Source: UBA5614 sp963667535 (GTDB lineage Bacteria > Cloacimonadota > Cloacimonadia > Cloacimonadales > Cloacimonadaceae). Taken from it: DNA of 64,000 nucleotides. The translations under genes and the position numbers were made by a program. The stretch covers positions 1,674,001 to 1,738,000 of the forward strand of contig CAXXDU010000002.1 in assembly GCA_963667535.2 (NCBI GenBank). The letters are read 5' to 3'. Under the pieces are notes generated by a model. The model was not told the origin of the DNA. It was given only the letters and a program-made list of their open reading frames with translations, and made no database searches. Below, piece after piece: positions 9,688 to 18,671 of the stretch (positions within the stretch are counted from its first letter, which is position 1; every line of letters starts with the position of its first letter).

Positions 9688-10443
9688 ATGAAAAAAGCTC
9701 TCATCCGCACGATCCTGTTGATGATGGTATTAAACCTATTATTAGTATCAGTGGCTTTTGCCCAGACCACTCAAGCAGCTGCTACTGCTAAAGGCAGCGT
9801 AATTGAAAATATCGCCACGGTAATATTTGGCAGCGGACTTGTAAAATGGTTCTTAAACGGTGGATGGGCAATGTGGCCAATCCTGTTTGTAACCTTGTAC
9901 GCTCTTGCATATGTTATCTGGAAGTTTATATCCTTGATGTATGGCAAGATTAGATTAAATGTTTTTATTGATCAGATAGTTCCATTAGTAAAACAGAAGA
10001 AATATAAAGAAGCTGCAGAAATTGCCTCCAAAACCAGAGGACCTGTCGCAGCAATTATTTATGCAGGCTTACAAAAAGCTGACAGAGGCGTTGAAGCTTT
10101 TGAAAAAGCTATAGAAAATGCTGCTAATATTGAATTGTCATATTTGGAAAAGGGATTCACTGAGATGAGCGCAGGTATAAATCTGGCTCCGATGCTTGGA
10201 TTCCTGGGAACTGTTGCAGGTATGATCACTGCCTTCGAAGCTATTGCAGCTGCAAGAGCTGTTGATGCAACAATCGTGGCAACAGGTATCAAAATCGCCT
10301 TGATTACTACAGAAGCTGGCCTTTGCGTTGCTATCCCGGTCCAGTTCTTTAATAATTTGTTTATAACCTGGGTAGACGGCCTGGTAATAGATATGCAAAC
10401 TGCCTCTGAAAAGGTGACCGAAGCTTTGATTGAATCCATTTAG
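9688..10443 (+). CDS. exbB: MotA/TolQ/ExbB proton channel protein
   Basis: Inner-membrane proton-channel subunit that powers TonB. The 251 aa start with a signal-like hydrophobic segment (about 7-25, ending VAFAQ), then a membrane helix near 52-75 (WAMWPILFVTLYALAYVIW). A cytoplasmic region follows, then two helices near 160-185 (APMLGFLGTVAGMITAF) and 200-230 (IALITTEAGLCVAIPV). The GFLGTVAGMI and TTEAGL segments are typical of ExbB/TolQ. The extra N-terminal segment is common in ExbB of Bacteroidota-like bacteria. A clear AGGAGG lies upstream. Second gene of the receptor operon. Confidence 0.93.
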   Translation: MKKALIRTILLMMVLNLLLVSVAFAQTTQAAATAKGSVIENIATVIFGSGLVKWFLNGGWAMWPILFVTLYALAYVIWKFISLMYGKIRLNVFIDQIVPLVKQKKYKEAAEIASKTRGPVAAIIYAGLQKADRGVEAFEKAIENAANIELSYLEKGFTEMSAGINLAPMLGFLGTVAGMITAFEAIAAARAVDATIVATGIKIALITTEAGLCVAIPVQFFNNLFITWVDGLVIDMQTASEKVTEALIESI

Positions 10444-10451
10444 GAGGAAGA

Positions 10452-10868
10452 GTGAATATTTCTCGTAAGAGGAAAGGGAAACAAGAAATTCCTAATGCCT
10501 CGACCTCAGATATAGCGTTTTTGTTGATTATATTCTTTATGGCGACGACCAAGTTTGATGTAAAGGAAGGTCTTACTCTGGTTCTGCCTCCGGCAGCGCA
10601 GGAAGGCGCTACGGTAGTCAAACTTACCCAGAAGAATATGACTAAGATTATGATTGCTAACACCGGAGAAATCTCATTTAATGGAACTAGTGTTGGTATT
10701 TATAACCAAACTGTATTAGATTCTAATATAAAGGGATTACTTGCTAAGAATCCCCAAATGATATTTTCGATAAAGACAGATCGCGATGCGAAGTATGATG
10801 AGATGATAAAAGTGCTTGACCGCTTAAAAGCAGCTGGTGCTGATAAAATATCTCTTTCTACAAATTAA
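10452..10868 (+). CDS. exbD: Biopolymer transport protein ExbD, first copy
   Basis: Single-pass inner-membrane partner of ExbB, 138 aa, with a GTG start and AGGAGG overlapping the exbB stop. A short basic N-terminus (NISRKRKGKQEIPNAS) is followed by the transmembrane segment TSDIAFLLIIFFMATT with the conserved proton-carrying Asp at its start. The C-terminal periplasmic domain has the family ending in which RDAKYDEMIKVLDRLKAAG precedes a beta strand. It differs enough from the next gene that the two probably form a hetero-assembly or have divided roles. Confidence 0.92.
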   Translation: MNISRKRKGKQEIPNASTSDIAFLLIIFFMATTKFDVKEGLTLVLPPAAQEGATVVKLTQKNMTKIMIANTGEISFNGTSVGIYNQTVLDSNIKGLLAKNPQMIFSIKTDRDAKYDEMIKVLDRLKAAGADKISLSTN

Positions 10869-10883
10869 CTTTGGAGTTATGAT

Positions 10884-11315
10884 ATGGCAAAGATAAGTAC
10901 AAAAAGACGTCATCCTGAAATTCCTCAAGCATCACAATCTGATATTGCATTCTTGCTGTTACTGTTCTTCATGGTTACTACAGTTTTTGTTCAGGAAAAA
11001 GTATTTTGGGTAGAGCGAAACAGATGGCCGGTTGCAGAAGCTGTGCAAAAAGTTCCTCGCAATCATACTGCCACAATATATGTTAAACAAGATAACACAG
11101 TATTGATTGACGATGTTCCATATAATATTGAAGATATCGAAGCTATGAGAATTGGCAGTGTCATGCAGAGAAAACTGAATGAAGATGAAAACCTGATAGT
11201 ATGCTATCGCACGGATAGAGATGCAAAGTATGGTATCATGTCTGACATATTGAGGCAGATGCAGGATATTGGGGCTCTCAAGGTAACTTTTGAAACTCAG
11301 AAGAAGACTGAGTAA
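10884..11315 (+). CDS. exbD: Biopolymer transport protein ExbD, second copy
   Basis: A second ExbD-like protein, 143 aa, 15 bp after the first. It has the same plan: basic N-terminus (KRRHPEIPQAS), QSDIAFLLLLFFMVTT with the conserved Asp, and a periplasmic domain ending with DRDAKYGIMSDILRQMQDIGALKV. Two consecutive exbD genes behind one exbB are common in Bacteroidota-type Ton systems. The periplasmic part is otherwise diverged from copy one. It is followed by tonB after 9 bp. Confidence 0.92.
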   Translation: MAKISTKRRHPEIPQASQSDIAFLLLLFFMVTTVFVQEKVFWVERNRWPVAEAVQKVPRNHTATIYVKQDNTVLIDDVPYNIEDIEAMRIGSVMQRKLNEDENLIVCYRTDRDAKYGIMSDILRQMQDIGALKVTFETQKKTE

Positions 11316-11324
11316 GGAGGTTCT

Positions 11325-11975
11325 ATGGAAACAAAAAGTTTTGATTGGAAAGATGTAGCTAATTCACAATTTGATAAAGCGTTCGCTTTTGCGATATTGC
11401 TGCTGTTACTTTGTATGATGGCTACTCCCAGGGTTGATGTTCAAAAGCAGAAGTTCTCAGTAGAACAGATGATCGCAATTGAACTTCCACCTGATGAACG
11501 AATCCAGATGAAACCACCTGATATTGCGAAACCAGTAATTGACATTCAAATTAGCGAAGAATTAGCTTCTGATAGCTCAGGGGATCTGGAATTACAGGAT
11601 TTGGCATTAAAGAAGTTTTTAAATGATTTGACCTCTACAAACGTCAATAATAAGGCTGCAACAGATGACAGACCATTTGAGTTTGTCCCATATGAGGATC
11701 CTCCTGTAGCAATTAGTCAGAAAGCTCCGGAATATACGGATTTTAGTATAAAATCCGGAATTCAGGGAACAGTGGTACTAGAAGTTGATGTATACAGGGA
11801 CGGTTCCATAGGAAAGATTAATGTAAAAAGATCACTGTTACCAGGACCCGGAGGATTGGATGAAGCCGCTATAAATGCAGTCAAAAAGTGGAAATTTCAG
11901 CCTGGTAAAAGCGGTGGTAAGGCAGTTGATACAACAGTTATTATTCCAGTCGAATTCAGTCTCACGAGAAATTAG
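11325..11975 (+). CDS. tonB: Energy transducer TonB
   Basis: Links the ExbBD motor to outer-membrane receptors. 216 aa: one N-terminal membrane helix (about 18-35, FAFAILLLLLCMMA), a short linker with scattered prolines (ELPPDERIQMKPPD) rather than a long Pro-Lys track, and a C-terminal TonB domain (about 125-215). That domain contains SIKSGIQGTVVLEVDVYRDGSIG and AAINAVKKWKFQPGK, the standard closing motif. An AAGGAGG lies upstream. The linker is short for crossing a periplasm, which may mean a narrow envelope gap or a partner that completes it. Confidence 0.92.
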   Translation: METKSFDWKDVANSQFDKAFAFAILLLLLCMMATPRVDVQKQKFSVEQMIAIELPPDERIQMKPPDIAKPVIDIQISEELASDSSGDLELQDLALKKFLNDLTSTNVNNKAATDDRPFEFVPYEDPPVAISQKAPEYTDFSIKSGIQGTVVLEVDVYRDGSIGKINVKRSLLPGPGGLDEAAINAVKKWKFQPGKSGGKAVDTTVIIPVEFSLTRN

Positions 11976-11987
11976 CAGGAGCATTGC

Positions 11988-14900
11988 ATGAGTTTAAAAA
12001 AAGTACTTATTTGTCTTAGCTTAATACTCTTAATGGGAGTATCAGTTGGATATGCCAATAAAGCAGTTCAAACGATACCTGGGAAGAAATTTGATTTATC
12101 CAAATACCATAATGTGGGAAATATTTGGATGCGCGTAAGTAACTACGGTTTCTTTGGTTCTGGTGATGATGCCGTACCACAGTGGCCTTCATTGGAGTAT
12201 CCGGGTGGAAGCGGGGTTGATTATCTATATCAGGGTTCCTTATGGTTTGGTGCTAAGAAATACCGCAGAAATACAGCCGGAAGAAAGCTCTATTGGGTTG
12301 CGCAAACTCCTGATGCCGACAGCAGCCAGGTTATTGCTGAAAACGACGATGGTTGGTTAAGCAGTATGAAACCGGTAATTGATACTCTTGTGACTGTCGG
12401 GTTTGACGGCGATAAAGACCTTTATGAGTTCCTGCCTGCATATAATCCTCTCGAAAGTGGTAATGCATCAATAGAAACTCAATATAATCTATATAATACT
12501 ACAGACATGATCGCTACCGCTTCATCAAGATATCAGAAAAGAGGGGTTGACGATGATGGTGATGGTAAAATCGATGAAGATTTTGTAGGTTATACTTTCC
12601 CACTTAGGTCAGCACAAGAACTGCCTGATAACTTTGCCCTCTTTGGTGGTCAATACATTCACAACACTGAAAATTTTGGTATTGTCTCCAATCCTACAAA
12701 TTTTGAAATATGGTTTCCGCTTGGATTTATGAACTTAGCAGATTTGTCTCATGGTTCATACAATTTTAGTGCTCCTTACGATGATGATGGTGATGGCCAA
12801 TATGATGAGGATGGATCTCCAGTATCCGAGCAAGACTTTATTTCTTACTATTATGACTATAGTCCTTTTGGGACAAGTGGAGAAAGAGATTGGGGTTCAT
12901 CCAGATCTTCGAACAAACATGTACCATTAAAAGTTCGTGTTCGCCAGATGTCCTATCAATGGAGTTATGAATACATTAAAAATTTGATTTATGTGGAATT
13001 TGATATAACTAACATGAATTTAAGCAATAATCCAGCGCAAGAGGATACTTTGTTTGATTGTGCAATGGGCATATACATGGACTCAGATGTAGGACCTCAA
13101 AGCTATGGTCCTGATAAAGCTTCTGACGATTTATCCGGATATGTTATGGGACTCGGTTATGAATTTGCCTATACTAAAGATGATGACGGCGACGGAGGTT
13201 TAACACCGGGATTAGTTGGTTCAAGAGTATGCACACCAGATCCGGAAGTACTAAGTTTCAGTTGCTGGTATTGGAAAGTGGGAGATGGTCCTGATGATTT
13301 TACTCCTCAGTCTTTATCTCTTGGCTCCAAAAACACTTCCAACGAAAAATACTGGTTATTGACAGGGAAGAATCCGAACCCCGGAGCTTCTACTAAATAT
13401 CAGATTCTACGTGGAGGACCATCAGGCGACCAGGCAGAATACATCCAACCTTCAAAAGCTGATACTCGTTATTTATTTGCTTTTTATGGTGCGCAACCAG
13501 GCTCTAGCACTTATGCTGATTCATCAAAATGGAATTTGGCTCCGGGAAGAACAATGAAAATAGTTATTGCTGTTTTCCCAGGGGACAACTTAGAGGACTT
13601 AAAACGCTCCGCACGGTGGGCAAAAGAAATTTATGATAAACCTCAAACTCTTACAACAGTTATATTGCCGGACACATTCCCACATTATAATCCACCAGAA
13701 CCACCACAAATTCCCAAACTTTTTGCTGAACTTACTAACGATGGTGACCAGATTGATATGTATTGGGATAACCGTTCGGAGTTCTCTTATGATGTGAAGA
13801 CCGTTAGTACTGCTGTTATAGGTTGGCAGGATCCTGCCAATTCTGCATATGTGCCAAATATTGACAGTGATCCGGTATATATCACACCAAGTGTATATAA
13901 TCAATATCCTTCTCAGTTTCGACCCAATGCATCTCCTACTAATCCTAACAGTAGGATAAACCCATACACAGGATATAGGCTAAGACATGATTTCCAAGGC
14001 TATACGATGTGGGGCCGATCGGGTAGTGGTTCACAAGAAAACTGGGAACTCTATGAAAAGTGGGATAAAATCGATACCGAACAAGATTATGCTGACTATA
14101 ACACAAATTTATCAAGCACATATTACGCAAATTATGGTGGCTATACTGGTGTTGATAAAGGTCTTCCCAATCCAAATTTGATTACCGACCCAATCGAAAA
14201 GGTCAAATATTACAGATACGATGAAAACTATGATTTGGTCAAGTACGAAGCAGATGCAAGTGATGTATTTTACGGAAAACCGATATACCGCCCGGATAGA
14301 GATTGGTCACAAAGCCTACAAGATGAAGCTGATGCTATGGTAAATGATCCAAGCAATATGACAGATGACGAAAAGCTGAGGCAAACTCTGTTATTTAAAA
14401 ATGTAGCAATGAGAGATGACATCTATTTAGCATTAGTTGACGATAAACTAATACCCTTGTTAAATCATGGTGGTCAGGTTGCTATCGGTGACACTACGAA
14501 ACTATTTGATTTAAAGAGAGCAAGATTAGCTCGCAGGTATTATCAGTCTACAATCAATCACCCACGTAAGGGTATTGAATACTATGTAGCAATAACTGCT
14601 TATGACAGGGGTATTCCCTCTAATGATCTAGATTATCTGGAAACAGGTCGCGACGCTGATGCCAATATGAAAGTATTTTTCCCCGGACCATTATCAAATC
14701 AAAAAATGAAAAACATATATGTTGTTCCAAATCCTTATGTTGGAAGCAGTAAATTTGATGGCCGCAGAGAAAACGATCGTAAAGGTGATAAGAGTAAGAG
14801 ACTGTGGTTTGTTAATCTTCCCGAGAAATGCAAAATCCGGATATATACTCTCGCCGGGGATCTCGTTGATGAATTAGATCATGAAGGTGCTTATAGTGAA

Positions 14901-15074
14901 GACATTATAAATGTCAGCAAAGCAGCTTCTTTGGGAATAACAGCAAGTGGAATTCACACGTGGGATCTTCTTTCCAAGAATAAACAAATTATTGCCAGCG
15001 GAGTTTACTTATTCTCTGTTGAAAATAAAGCTAACGGCGATGTAAAAGTCGGCAAGTTCGTAATTATTAAATAG
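11988..15074 (+). CDS. Large secreted protein with calcium-type loops and C-terminal sorting-like domain
   Basis: 1028 aa with a signal peptide (about 1-23, ending VGYA). No enzyme motif is recognised. Three Asp-rich loops of the DxDxDG type are visible near residues 187 (DDDGDGKIDEDF), 264 (DDDGDGQYDED) and 397 (DDDGDGG), likely calcium-binding. The last about 120 residues start at IYVVPNPYVGSSKF (near 906) and end SGVYLFSVENK..KFVIIK, a variant of the FlgD-Ig/type IX sorting module. It sits 12 bp after tonB and 10 bp before the PorV-like gene, inside the same operon. This suggests a surface protein exported or assembled with them. Similar proteins are common in Cloacimonadota-like genomes (from memory, not searched). 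Confidence 0.75.
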   Translation: MSLKKVLICLSLILLMGVSVGYANKAVQTIPGKKFDLSKYHNVGNIWMRVSNYGFFGSGDDAVPQWPSLEYPGGSGVDYLYQGSLWFGAKKYRRNTAGRKLYWVAQTPDADSSQVIAENDDGWLSSMKPVIDTLVTVGFDGDKDLYEFLPAYNPLESGNASIETQYNLYNTTDMIATASSRYQKRGVDDDGDGKIDEDFVGYTFPLRSAQELPDNFALFGGQYIHNTENFGIVSNPTNFEIWFPLGFMNLADLSHGSYNFSAPYDDDGDGQYDEDGSPVSEQDFISYYYDYSPFGTSGERDWGSSRSSNKHVPLKVRVRQMSYQWSYEYIKNLIYVEFDITNMNLSNNPAQEDTLFDCAMGIYMDSDVGPQSYGPDKASDDLSGYVMGLGYEFAYTKDDDGDGGLTPGLVGSRVCTPDPEVLSFSCWYWKVGDGPDDFTPQSLSLGSKNTSNEKYWLLTGKNPNPGASTKYQILRGGPSGDQAEYIQPSKADTRYLFAFYGAQPGSSTYADSSKWNLAPGRTMKIVIAVFPGDNLEDLKRSARWAKEIYDKPQTLTTVILPDTFPHYNPPEPPQIPKLFAELTNDGDQIDMYWDNRSEFSYDVKTVSTAVIGWQDPANSAYVPNIDSDPVYITPSVYNQYPSQFRPNASPTNPNSRINPYTGYRLRHDFQGYTMWGRSGSGSQENWELYEKWDKIDTEQDYADYNTNLSSTYYANYGGYTGVDKGLPNPNLITDPIEKVKYYRYDENYDLVKYEADASDVFYGKPIYRPDRDWSQSLQDEADAMVNDPSNMTDDEKLRQTLLFKNVAMRDDIYLALVDDKLIPLLNHGGQVAIGDTTKLFDLKRARLARRYYQSTINHPRKGIEYYVAITAYDRGIPSNDLDYLETGRDADANMKVFFPGPLSNQKMKNIYVVPNPYVGSSKFDGRRENDRKGDKSKRLWFVNLPEKCKIRIYTLAGDLVDELDHEGAYSEDIINVSKAASLGITASGIHTWDLLSKNKQIIASGVYLFSVENKANGDVKVGKFVIIK

Positions 15075-15084
15075 GGAGAGTACT

Positions 15085-16113
15085 GTGAAAAAGAAATATA
15101 TAGTAATTCTTTCAGTGCTGTTACTTGGCGTTTTCAGCCTTTCAGCTAAACCTTTTGGCAAAACAGGTACAGCGGCATTGCAGTTTCTTAAACTCGGTAT
15201 TGATGCCAGAGCAGTTGGTATGGGTGAAGCTTATACCGCTGTTACTGATGATATATCATCAGTCTGGTGGAATCCTGCAGGATTAGCTCCGGCTCTTAAT
15301 CAGCAGTTTTTCTTTTCACATACAAACTGGCCAGCTGATATTATGCATGAATATGCTGCTGCATCTTACACTAATGGAGTTTCTACCTGGGCACTTTCTG
15401 CTTCAGTATTACATATGGATCAAATGGATATTACAACAGAAGAAGAATTTGGACCAACCGGAGAAACATTTACTAATAGTGATTTAGCCTTGGGTGTAAC
15501 CTATGCCAGTACTTTTACCGACAAATTTTCTTTTGGCATCACCGGTAAATATCTTAGAGAAAATCTGTATGTATACGATATCAACAGTTTTTCATTCGAC
15601 CTTGGGTCAATGTATAAAACAGGCTGGAACAATGTACAGATTGGCATGGCTCTCCGGAACTTTGGTCCCGATGTTAAATACAAAGTAGATGATGATGGCG
15701 ATAGTAATTTCAATGAAGATCCTTTTGATCTTTTAGATAATGACGGAGATGGTCTTATTGATGAAGATGGAGAGGAATTGGAAAACAAAATTCCAATGAA
15801 CTTTTCATTAGGAATTAGCACAGATTTAATGCGTACTAATGATTCCTATTGCATCGCATCTCTGCAATTGGATAATTGCATTGATAGAATGGAAACCTGG
15901 AACTTAGGTGCAGAATATAAACTAGGAAATTTATTCCTTAGAGGGGGGTATCAGCTAAACTATGATACCAATGGATTAAGCGCTGGTTTTGGAGTGCAGG
16001 TTCCTACCCGATTTGCAGTTTTTAATGTCGATTATGCTTATACAAATATGGGTTATCTCGAAGAGAATTTTCTAAAAAGTGCTCATCGGGTATCCTTGAA
16101 GATTAAGTATTAA
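15085..16113 (+). CDS. PorV/PorQ-family outer-membrane protein
   Basis: 342 aa, signal peptide (about 1-21), then the family signature: FLKLGIDARAVGMGEAYTAV, DISSVWWNPAGLA and barrel strands to the C-terminus (VSLKIKY). In type IX secretion systems PorV is the outer-membrane shuttle that receives cargo carrying C-terminal sorting domains. Such cargo is abundant in this window, starting with the adjacent gene. Unusual here is an insertion with two calcium-type loops, DDDGDSNFNED (about 201) and DNDGDGLIDEDG (about 218), in an extracellular-loop position. Last gene of the operon, followed by a strong hairpin. Confidence 0.85.
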   Translation: MKKKYIVILSVLLLGVFSLSAKPFGKTGTAALQFLKLGIDARAVGMGEAYTAVTDDISSVWWNPAGLAPALNQQFFFSHTNWPADIMHEYAAASYTNGVSTWALSASVLHMDQMDITTEEEFGPTGETFTNSDLALGVTYASTFTDKFSFGITGKYLRENLYVYDINSFSFDLGSMYKTGWNNVQIGMALRNFGPDVKYKVDDDGDSNFNEDPFDLLDNDGDGLIDEDGEELENKIPMNFSLGISTDLMRTNDSYCIASLQLDNCIDRMETWNLGAEYKLGNLFLRGGYQLNYDTNGLSAGFGVQVPTRFAVFNVDYAYTNMGYLEENFLKSAHRVSLKIKY

Positions 16114-16121
16114 ATCAAATT

Positions 16122-16159
16122 AGCTCCGGGAAATTGATATAAATAATCCCGGAGCTTTA
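16122..16159 (+). terminator. Hairpin after the PorV-like gene
   Basis: Perfect 10-bp inverted repeat AGCTCCGGGA / TCCCGGAGCT with a 15-base loop, followed by TTTAG only. It is probably the terminator of the receptor-PorV operon; the short T run makes it leaky or factor-assisted. The next gene starts 27 bp later with its Shine-Dalgarno, so the first paralog of the array may depend on readthrough. Confidence 0.6.
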
Positions 16160-16185
16160 GATAATTAAGTACTCTGGAGGTACAT

Positions 16186-18420
16186 ATGAAAAAAGGATTA
16201 TTAATAATCCTGGCGTTAACTATCTTAGTAAGCGTCATTTTTGCACAAGACAACTTGCTTCCCGGACGTCTGAACAAAGCGGTTTCGCAAAGATTTCCTG
16301 AGAAGTATAGAGCACCTGAGGCTACTAGGGCAGACTCTTGTCTATACAGTTTTAGTGTAAACCCCACTACATTACTCATGTCTTTTTATGATTATATGAT
16401 TGGTGGTTACAATGATCTTCCGCTTTGCGTACAACCTGACCCCTTATATGGCGGATATTTTTTAACCTTTCATGGTAAAAGAACTGCTACTGGTCAAAGA
16501 CGTGTATTCTATGGATACATTGACGACAGTGGTGCTGTCCAAAACCTGAATGAAATAACCAATGTTCAGAATTGGGAAGGATATCCTTCAATTGCTGTTG
16601 ATCCTGTATCAGGTAAACCTCTTTATGCCTGGCACGTTCAACTTCAAACAGCTAATGATCCCTATGATATCCAATTTGCTTATGATGCATTTCTTTCTGG
16701 AGCAGCCGGCTTGATGAGTGATCCGACCGTTATCGTAAATAATCCACTATCAATGCCCGCTCCATATAATACCACAGACGAAGAATACTTATGGCCAACC
16801 ATTCAGATTGGTCCATCACCAACAGCAGGGATGCGTCGTGCCTATGTCTTAAACAGAAATTCCACTCCCCATGTTTCCGGAGTAACAGTTCCATCTGAAA
16901 GTGCATATATCGTATATGCAGATTTTAATGGAGATATGTTGGAATTGGGCTCACCATTAACCTGGAGTACCACTTCAATTCCAACTCTTGATGCTTGGAA
17001 CCATGCTACTGACAATACTTTCAGAAGACCAAATTATGGGTTTACTGTTGGAAATGATGGCAAGATTTATTATGTAGGTTATCATTCAGCAGGATTTGTT
17101 GCACCAGAAGGTGATATTATTGAACCTGAGCTTGATGCTTTTGTATGCGATAATTATGGTGCCGGGACATGGCAAAGAATCAGAGGTACCGGAGAATATC
17201 GTAGCTGGGGACCACAGAATAATTTTGGAACCGGCGACCCATGGATGACTCAATCTGATAACACCACACCTGTTCCGGTTGATTCTGTTTACATATCAAT
17301 TTCAGATTCTGCCCATCTTAACGCAGTTATGGATGATACTACTGGTAAAATTCATTTGCTAACCAACTGGGCACCTTTTTGGCATGAAGGAACAATTGCA
17401 ACTGAATTGAGTGCTTATTATGCATCCGATATGCAGTTCATTAAAGAACTTGTTTTTGATACCAGTACAAATACTTTCAGCACTACCGAAGTATATCCTA
17501 TAGCTGGTACTCCTACAGATAATTTACTGTGGTTACCCTGGGATGAAAATGGTGATGGTGTAACTGATGCTTATTGGGATGATGATCCTACCAGCACATC
17601 TTATGGAATGCCCAAAACTGTCAGATTATGGCCTTTCCCTTATTGGGACCGTACTGTACATACCAATGCTATGTTCTTCCATTATGGCAACACAAAGATT
17701 ACTCCCCCTAATGCACAGGGTATGATGGCTGCTGTATGGCAGGACTCGAACCGTTCACGTTATTACAATGAATATCCAGCTGATTATCCGGAATTGGCTC
17801 CTTATGCTGATGCTCCTGAAATCTGGATATCTTGTTCACCTGACAGAGGAATCACCTGGTCAGAACCTTTCTCATTGAACAAAGTTGAAACACCACAATT
17901 TGCCGGAATGAAACCTATGTGGGTATATCCTTCTGATCAAGTTAAATATGTTACAACAACTAATGAAGGACGCAAAGTCGGTAAGCTTGCTCTGATGTTC
18001 TATGATGACATATCATGGGGCGCTTATTGCATTGAAGGTCCTGTTGGCCAGAATGACGGAGGTTATGTTAAATTCACTGAATTGGAGATTACTTTCCCAG
18101 TAGCAGGTCCATCAGCTAACGAAGATAACATTGTAACTCCTGAACTCAAAATGCTCAAGCAAAACTACCCAAATCCTTTCAATCCTGAAACATCAATCAG
18201 ATTTAACATGCCAAAGAATGGTAATGCTAATCTTAGTATCTACAATACCAAGGGTCAACTTGTTAAGACATTGGTTAACGGCAATGTATCCAAAGGTGAG
18301 CAAAAGCTTACTTGGACAGGTACTGACAATAACGGTAGCCGTGTAGCCAGTGGATTATATTTCTACAAGCTAAGTGCTGATGGAAAAGTTGAAACCCGTA
18401 AGATGATGTTAATGAAATAA
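16186..18420 (+). CDS. Secreted Asp-box protein with type IX sorting domain, paralog 1
   Basis: 744 aa, signal peptide (1-20, ending VIFA). The body is all-beta in character and shared with the next three genes. Landmarks are DYMIGGYNDLPLC (about 65), DPLYGGYFLTFHGKR, QIGPSPTAGMRR (about 205), WDENGDGVTDAYWDDD, a calcium-type loop near 452, and an Asp-box SPDRGITW near 550 as found in sialidases and other beta-propellers. The C-terminal about 90 residues are a sorting domain with NYPNPFNPETSI, GQLVKTL and SGLYFYKL..KMMLMK. No catalytic residues can be assigned, so a sugar- or polymer-binding propeller is only an inference. Good Shine-Dalgarno TGGAGG. Terminator downstream. Confidence 0.8.
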   Translation: MKKGLLIILALTILVSVIFAQDNLLPGRLNKAVSQRFPEKYRAPEATRADSCLYSFSVNPTTLLMSFYDYMIGGYNDLPLCVQPDPLYGGYFLTFHGKRTATGQRRVFYGYIDDSGAVQNLNEITNVQNWEGYPSIAVDPVSGKPLYAWHVQLQTANDPYDIQFAYDAFLSGAAGLMSDPTVIVNNPLSMPAPYNTTDEEYLWPTIQIGPSPTAGMRRAYVLNRNSTPHVSGVTVPSESAYIVYADFNGDMLELGSPLTWSTTSIPTLDAWNHATDNTFRRPNYGFTVGNDGKIYYVGYHSAGFVAPEGDIIEPELDAFVCDNYGAGTWQRIRGTGEYRSWGPQNNFGTGDPWMTQSDNTTPVPVDSVYISISDSAHLNAVMDDTTGKIHLLTNWAPFWHEGTIATELSAYYASDMQFIKELVFDTSTNTFSTTEVYPIAGTPTDNLLWLPWDENGDGVTDAYWDDDPTSTSYGMPKTVRLWPFPYWDRTVHTNAMFFHYGNTKITPPNAQGMMAAVWQDSNRSRYYNEYPADYPELAPYADAPEIWISCSPDRGITWSEPFSLNKVETPQFAGMKPMWVYPSDQVKYVTTTNEGRKVGKLALMFYDDISWGAYCIEGPVGQNDGGYVKFTELEITFPVAGPSANEDNIVTPELKMLKQNYPNPFNPETSIRFNMPKNGNANLSIYNTKGQLVKTLVNGNVSKGEQKLTWTGTDNNGSRVASGLYFYKLSADGKVETRKMMLMK

Positions 18421-18440
18421 ACATCTCATAAATTACACAT

Positions 18441-18475
18441 TAAAGCCGGTTGCTAATTGTAACCGGTTTTTTTTA
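18441..18475 (+). terminator. Rho-independent terminator after paralog 1
   Basis: CCGGTT / AACCGG stem with an 8-base T run (18467-18474). The ACCGGTTG stem sequence recurs in the terminators of paralogs 2 and 3. Confidence 0.85.
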
Positions 18476-18552
18476 TAGCTTCAACAGGATTCTGCTGCTT
18501 TAATAAGTCAATCTGTTCAGGCTAAATTACTTTCTCCTAGCTTAAAAATTGT

Positions 18553-18580
18553 TTGACATTATTATGATGTTGACTATCTT
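18553..18580 (+). promoter_or_regulatory. Promoter of paralog 2
   Basis: TTGACA (18553-18558), 16-bp spacer, TATCTT (18575-18580). The same TTGACATTATT start and N16 spacing occur before paralog 3, which supports the call. It lies about 90 bp upstream of the start codon. Confidence 0.6.
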
Positions 18581-18671
18581 GTGAATATATCTGTTTATAG
18601 TAAAGAAGTAAGACTTTGATTTTGTTAATCTGCTTCACTGCGACTTTTAAACCAAGTATTTGGAGGTACAT

